A stretch of DNA of 6,478 nt from Alphaproteobacteria bacterium (GTDB lineage Bacteria; Pseudomonadota; Alphaproteobacteria; Micropepsales; Micropepsaceae): NCBI GenBank assembly GCA_015654715.1, contig JAATGK010000106.1:1-6478 (forward strand), read 5' to 3'. Shown here piece by piece: positions 5,425 to 6,478 of this stretch (its first letter is position 1; each line of letters opens with the position of its first letter). The position numbers and the translations under genes are program-made. The notes below the pieces were generated by a model. That model was not told the origin of the DNA, did no database searches, and saw nothing but the letters and a program-made list of their open reading frames with translations.

Positions 5425-6478
5425 ATGAGCGAGAGCCTTATATTCGGCCGGCTGACCCTCGATGCCATTCCCCTGCACGAGCCCATCATCATGGGCGCCG
5501 CGGCTGCTATGGTGGTGGTGGCGCTCGCCGTCCTCGCCGCGCTGACCTTTCTGAAACGCTGGAAATGGCTATGGGACGAATGGCTGACGACCGTCGATCA
5601 TAAGCGGCTCGGCATCATGTACATCATCCTCGCCTTGGTGATGCTGTTGCGCGGCTTTTCCGATGCGATATTGATGCGCGGTCAGCAAGCGATGGCCTCC
5701 GCCGGCGCGGCCGGTTATCTGCCGCCGGATCATTTCGACCAGATCTTCACCGCCCACGGCGTCATCATGATCTTCTTCATGGCGATGCCGTTTGTGATCG
5801 GGCTGATGAATATCGTCATGCCGCTGCAAATCGGCGCCCGCGATGTGGCGTTCCCTTATCTCAACTCGTTGAGCTTCTGGCTCACCTTGGCCGGCGCCAT
5901 GCTGGTCAACATTTCGCTGGCGATCGGCGAATTCGCCCATGTCGGCTGGCTTGCCTATCCGCCGCTGTCGGAGCTGGCATTCTCGCCCGGTGTCGGTGTC
6001 GACTATTACATCTGGGCATTGCAGATATCAGGCATCGGAACGCTTCTTACGGGCGTGAACTTCATTACGACCATCTTCAAGATGCGCGCGCCCGGCATGA
6101 CGCTGATGCGCATGCCGATTTTCACCTGGACCGCGCTCTGCTCGAACATCCTGATCGTCGCCAGCTTCCCCGTGCTGACGGCGACGCTCGTGCTGCTCTC
6201 GCTCGACCGCTACGTCGGGACCAACTTCTTCACGAACGACTTCGGCGGCAGCGCCATGATGTACGTGAACCTGATCTGGATCTGGGGTCACCCGGAGGTC
6301 TACATCCTGGTTCTGCCGGCATTCGGCGTGTTCTCCGAAGTCACCGCGACGTTCTGCGGCAAGCGGCTGTTCGGCTATGCGTCGATGGTCTACGCGACCG
6401 TCGTCATCACGATCCTCTCCTACCTCGTCTGGCTGCACCACTTCTTCACGATGGGGTCGGGCGCGAGCGTGAACTCGT
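5425..6478 (+). CDS. cyoB: Cytochrome bo3-type ubiquinol oxidase subunit I (partial, 3' end missing)
   Basis: The first 351 codons of the catalytic subunit; no stop occurs before the right edge, and the full protein should be about 660 residues. It carries the haems and CuB and pumps protons while reducing oxygen. The sequence aligns with E. coli CyoB with a constant offset of 5 residues as far as I can follow it. Key residues by analogy to that enzyme: quinone site Arg76, Asp80 and His103; low-spin haem ligand His111; D-channel Asn129 and Asp140; the WGHPEVY motif with CuB ligand His289, Glu291 and Tyr293 (the His-Tyr cross-link pair); and CuB ligands His338 and His339 (WLHHFF). The second low-spin haem ligand and the high-spin haem ligand lie beyond the edge. 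The ATG is 4 bases after the cyoA stop, with a weak purine-rich AGAAGAG upstream, which indicates one operon; cyoC and cyoD are expected next. No frameshift is seen. Confidence 0.97.
   Translation, partial: MSESLIFGRLTLDAIPLHEPIIMGAAAAMVVVALAVLAALTFLKRWKWLWDEWLTTVDHKRLGIMYIILALVMLLRGFSDAILMRGQQAMASAGAAGYLPPDHFDQIFTAHGVIMIFFMAMPFVIGLMNIVMPLQIGARDVAFPYLNSLSFWLTLAGAMLVNISLAIGEFAHVGWLAYPPLSELAFSPGVGVDYYIWALQISGIGTLLTGVNFITTIFKMRAPGMTLMRMPIFTWTALCSNILIVASFPVLTATLVLLSLDRYVGTNFFTNDFGGSAMMYVNLIWIWGHPEVYILVLPAFGVFSEVTATFCGKRLFGYASMVYATVVITILSYLVWLHHFFTMGSGASVNS

Noticed and set aside
4473..5492. 339-codon open frame on the minus strand across cyoA
   Set aside because: Antisense shadow of cyoA and the start of cyoB; low-complexity Arg/Gly/His/Asp-rich product, no ribosome site and no family.
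5569..6441. Minus-strand open frames inside cyoB (5569-5940 and 6028-6441)
   Set aside because: Products are His/Asp/Arg/Glu-rich, typical of the reverse complement of a membrane protein gene; cyoB is clearly coding on the other strand.

Overview
The window looks like chromosomal DNA from a GC-rich Gram-negative bacterium, most likely an alphaproteobacterium. The grounds are G/C-rich third codon positions, a CyoA/CyoB pair of proteobacterial type, and a chemoreceptor with a 4-helix-bundle sensor paired with a lone CheW. The taxonomic call is inference; there is no rRNA or other marker gene here.

Layout, left to right. (1) Positions 1-122, minus strand: the first 40 codons of an exported protein with a clear signal peptide and a strong Shine-Dalgarno; the rest lies off the left edge. 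(2) 325-1356, minus strand: a PAS-like/LuxR-type helix-turn-helix regulator, followed by a stem-loop that may end its transcript. (3) 1357-1948: a long, mostly unexplained gap between divergent genes, holding an AT-rich island and one weak 53-codon ORF. (4) 1949-4172, plus strand: a methyl-accepting chemotaxis protein and a CheW adaptor, separated by one base and almost certainly co-transcribed. (5) 4173-4427: an intergenic region with possible but unproven regulatory sites. (6) 4428 to the right edge, plus strand: cyoA and the first 351 codons of cyoB, subunits II and I of a bo3-type ubiquinol oxidase.

How they work together. The receptor and CheW form the sensory end of a chemotaxis array, and the kinase and adaptation enzymes (CheA, CheY, CheR, CheB) must be encoded elsewhere. 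CyoA and CyoB form the core of a proton-pumping terminal oxidase that takes electrons from ubiquinol. The Cys ligands of the CuA centre are absent from CyoA and the quinone-site residues are present in CyoB, so this is a quinol oxidase and not a cytochrome c oxidase. A link between the receptor and respiration (energy taxis) is suggested only by adjacency. The LuxR-type regulator is transcribed away from the chemotaxis pair and its targets are unknown.

I found no mobile element, CRISPR array, RNA gene or clearly new system. The least explained parts are the 592-base gap upstream of the receptor and the truncated secreted protein at the left edge.
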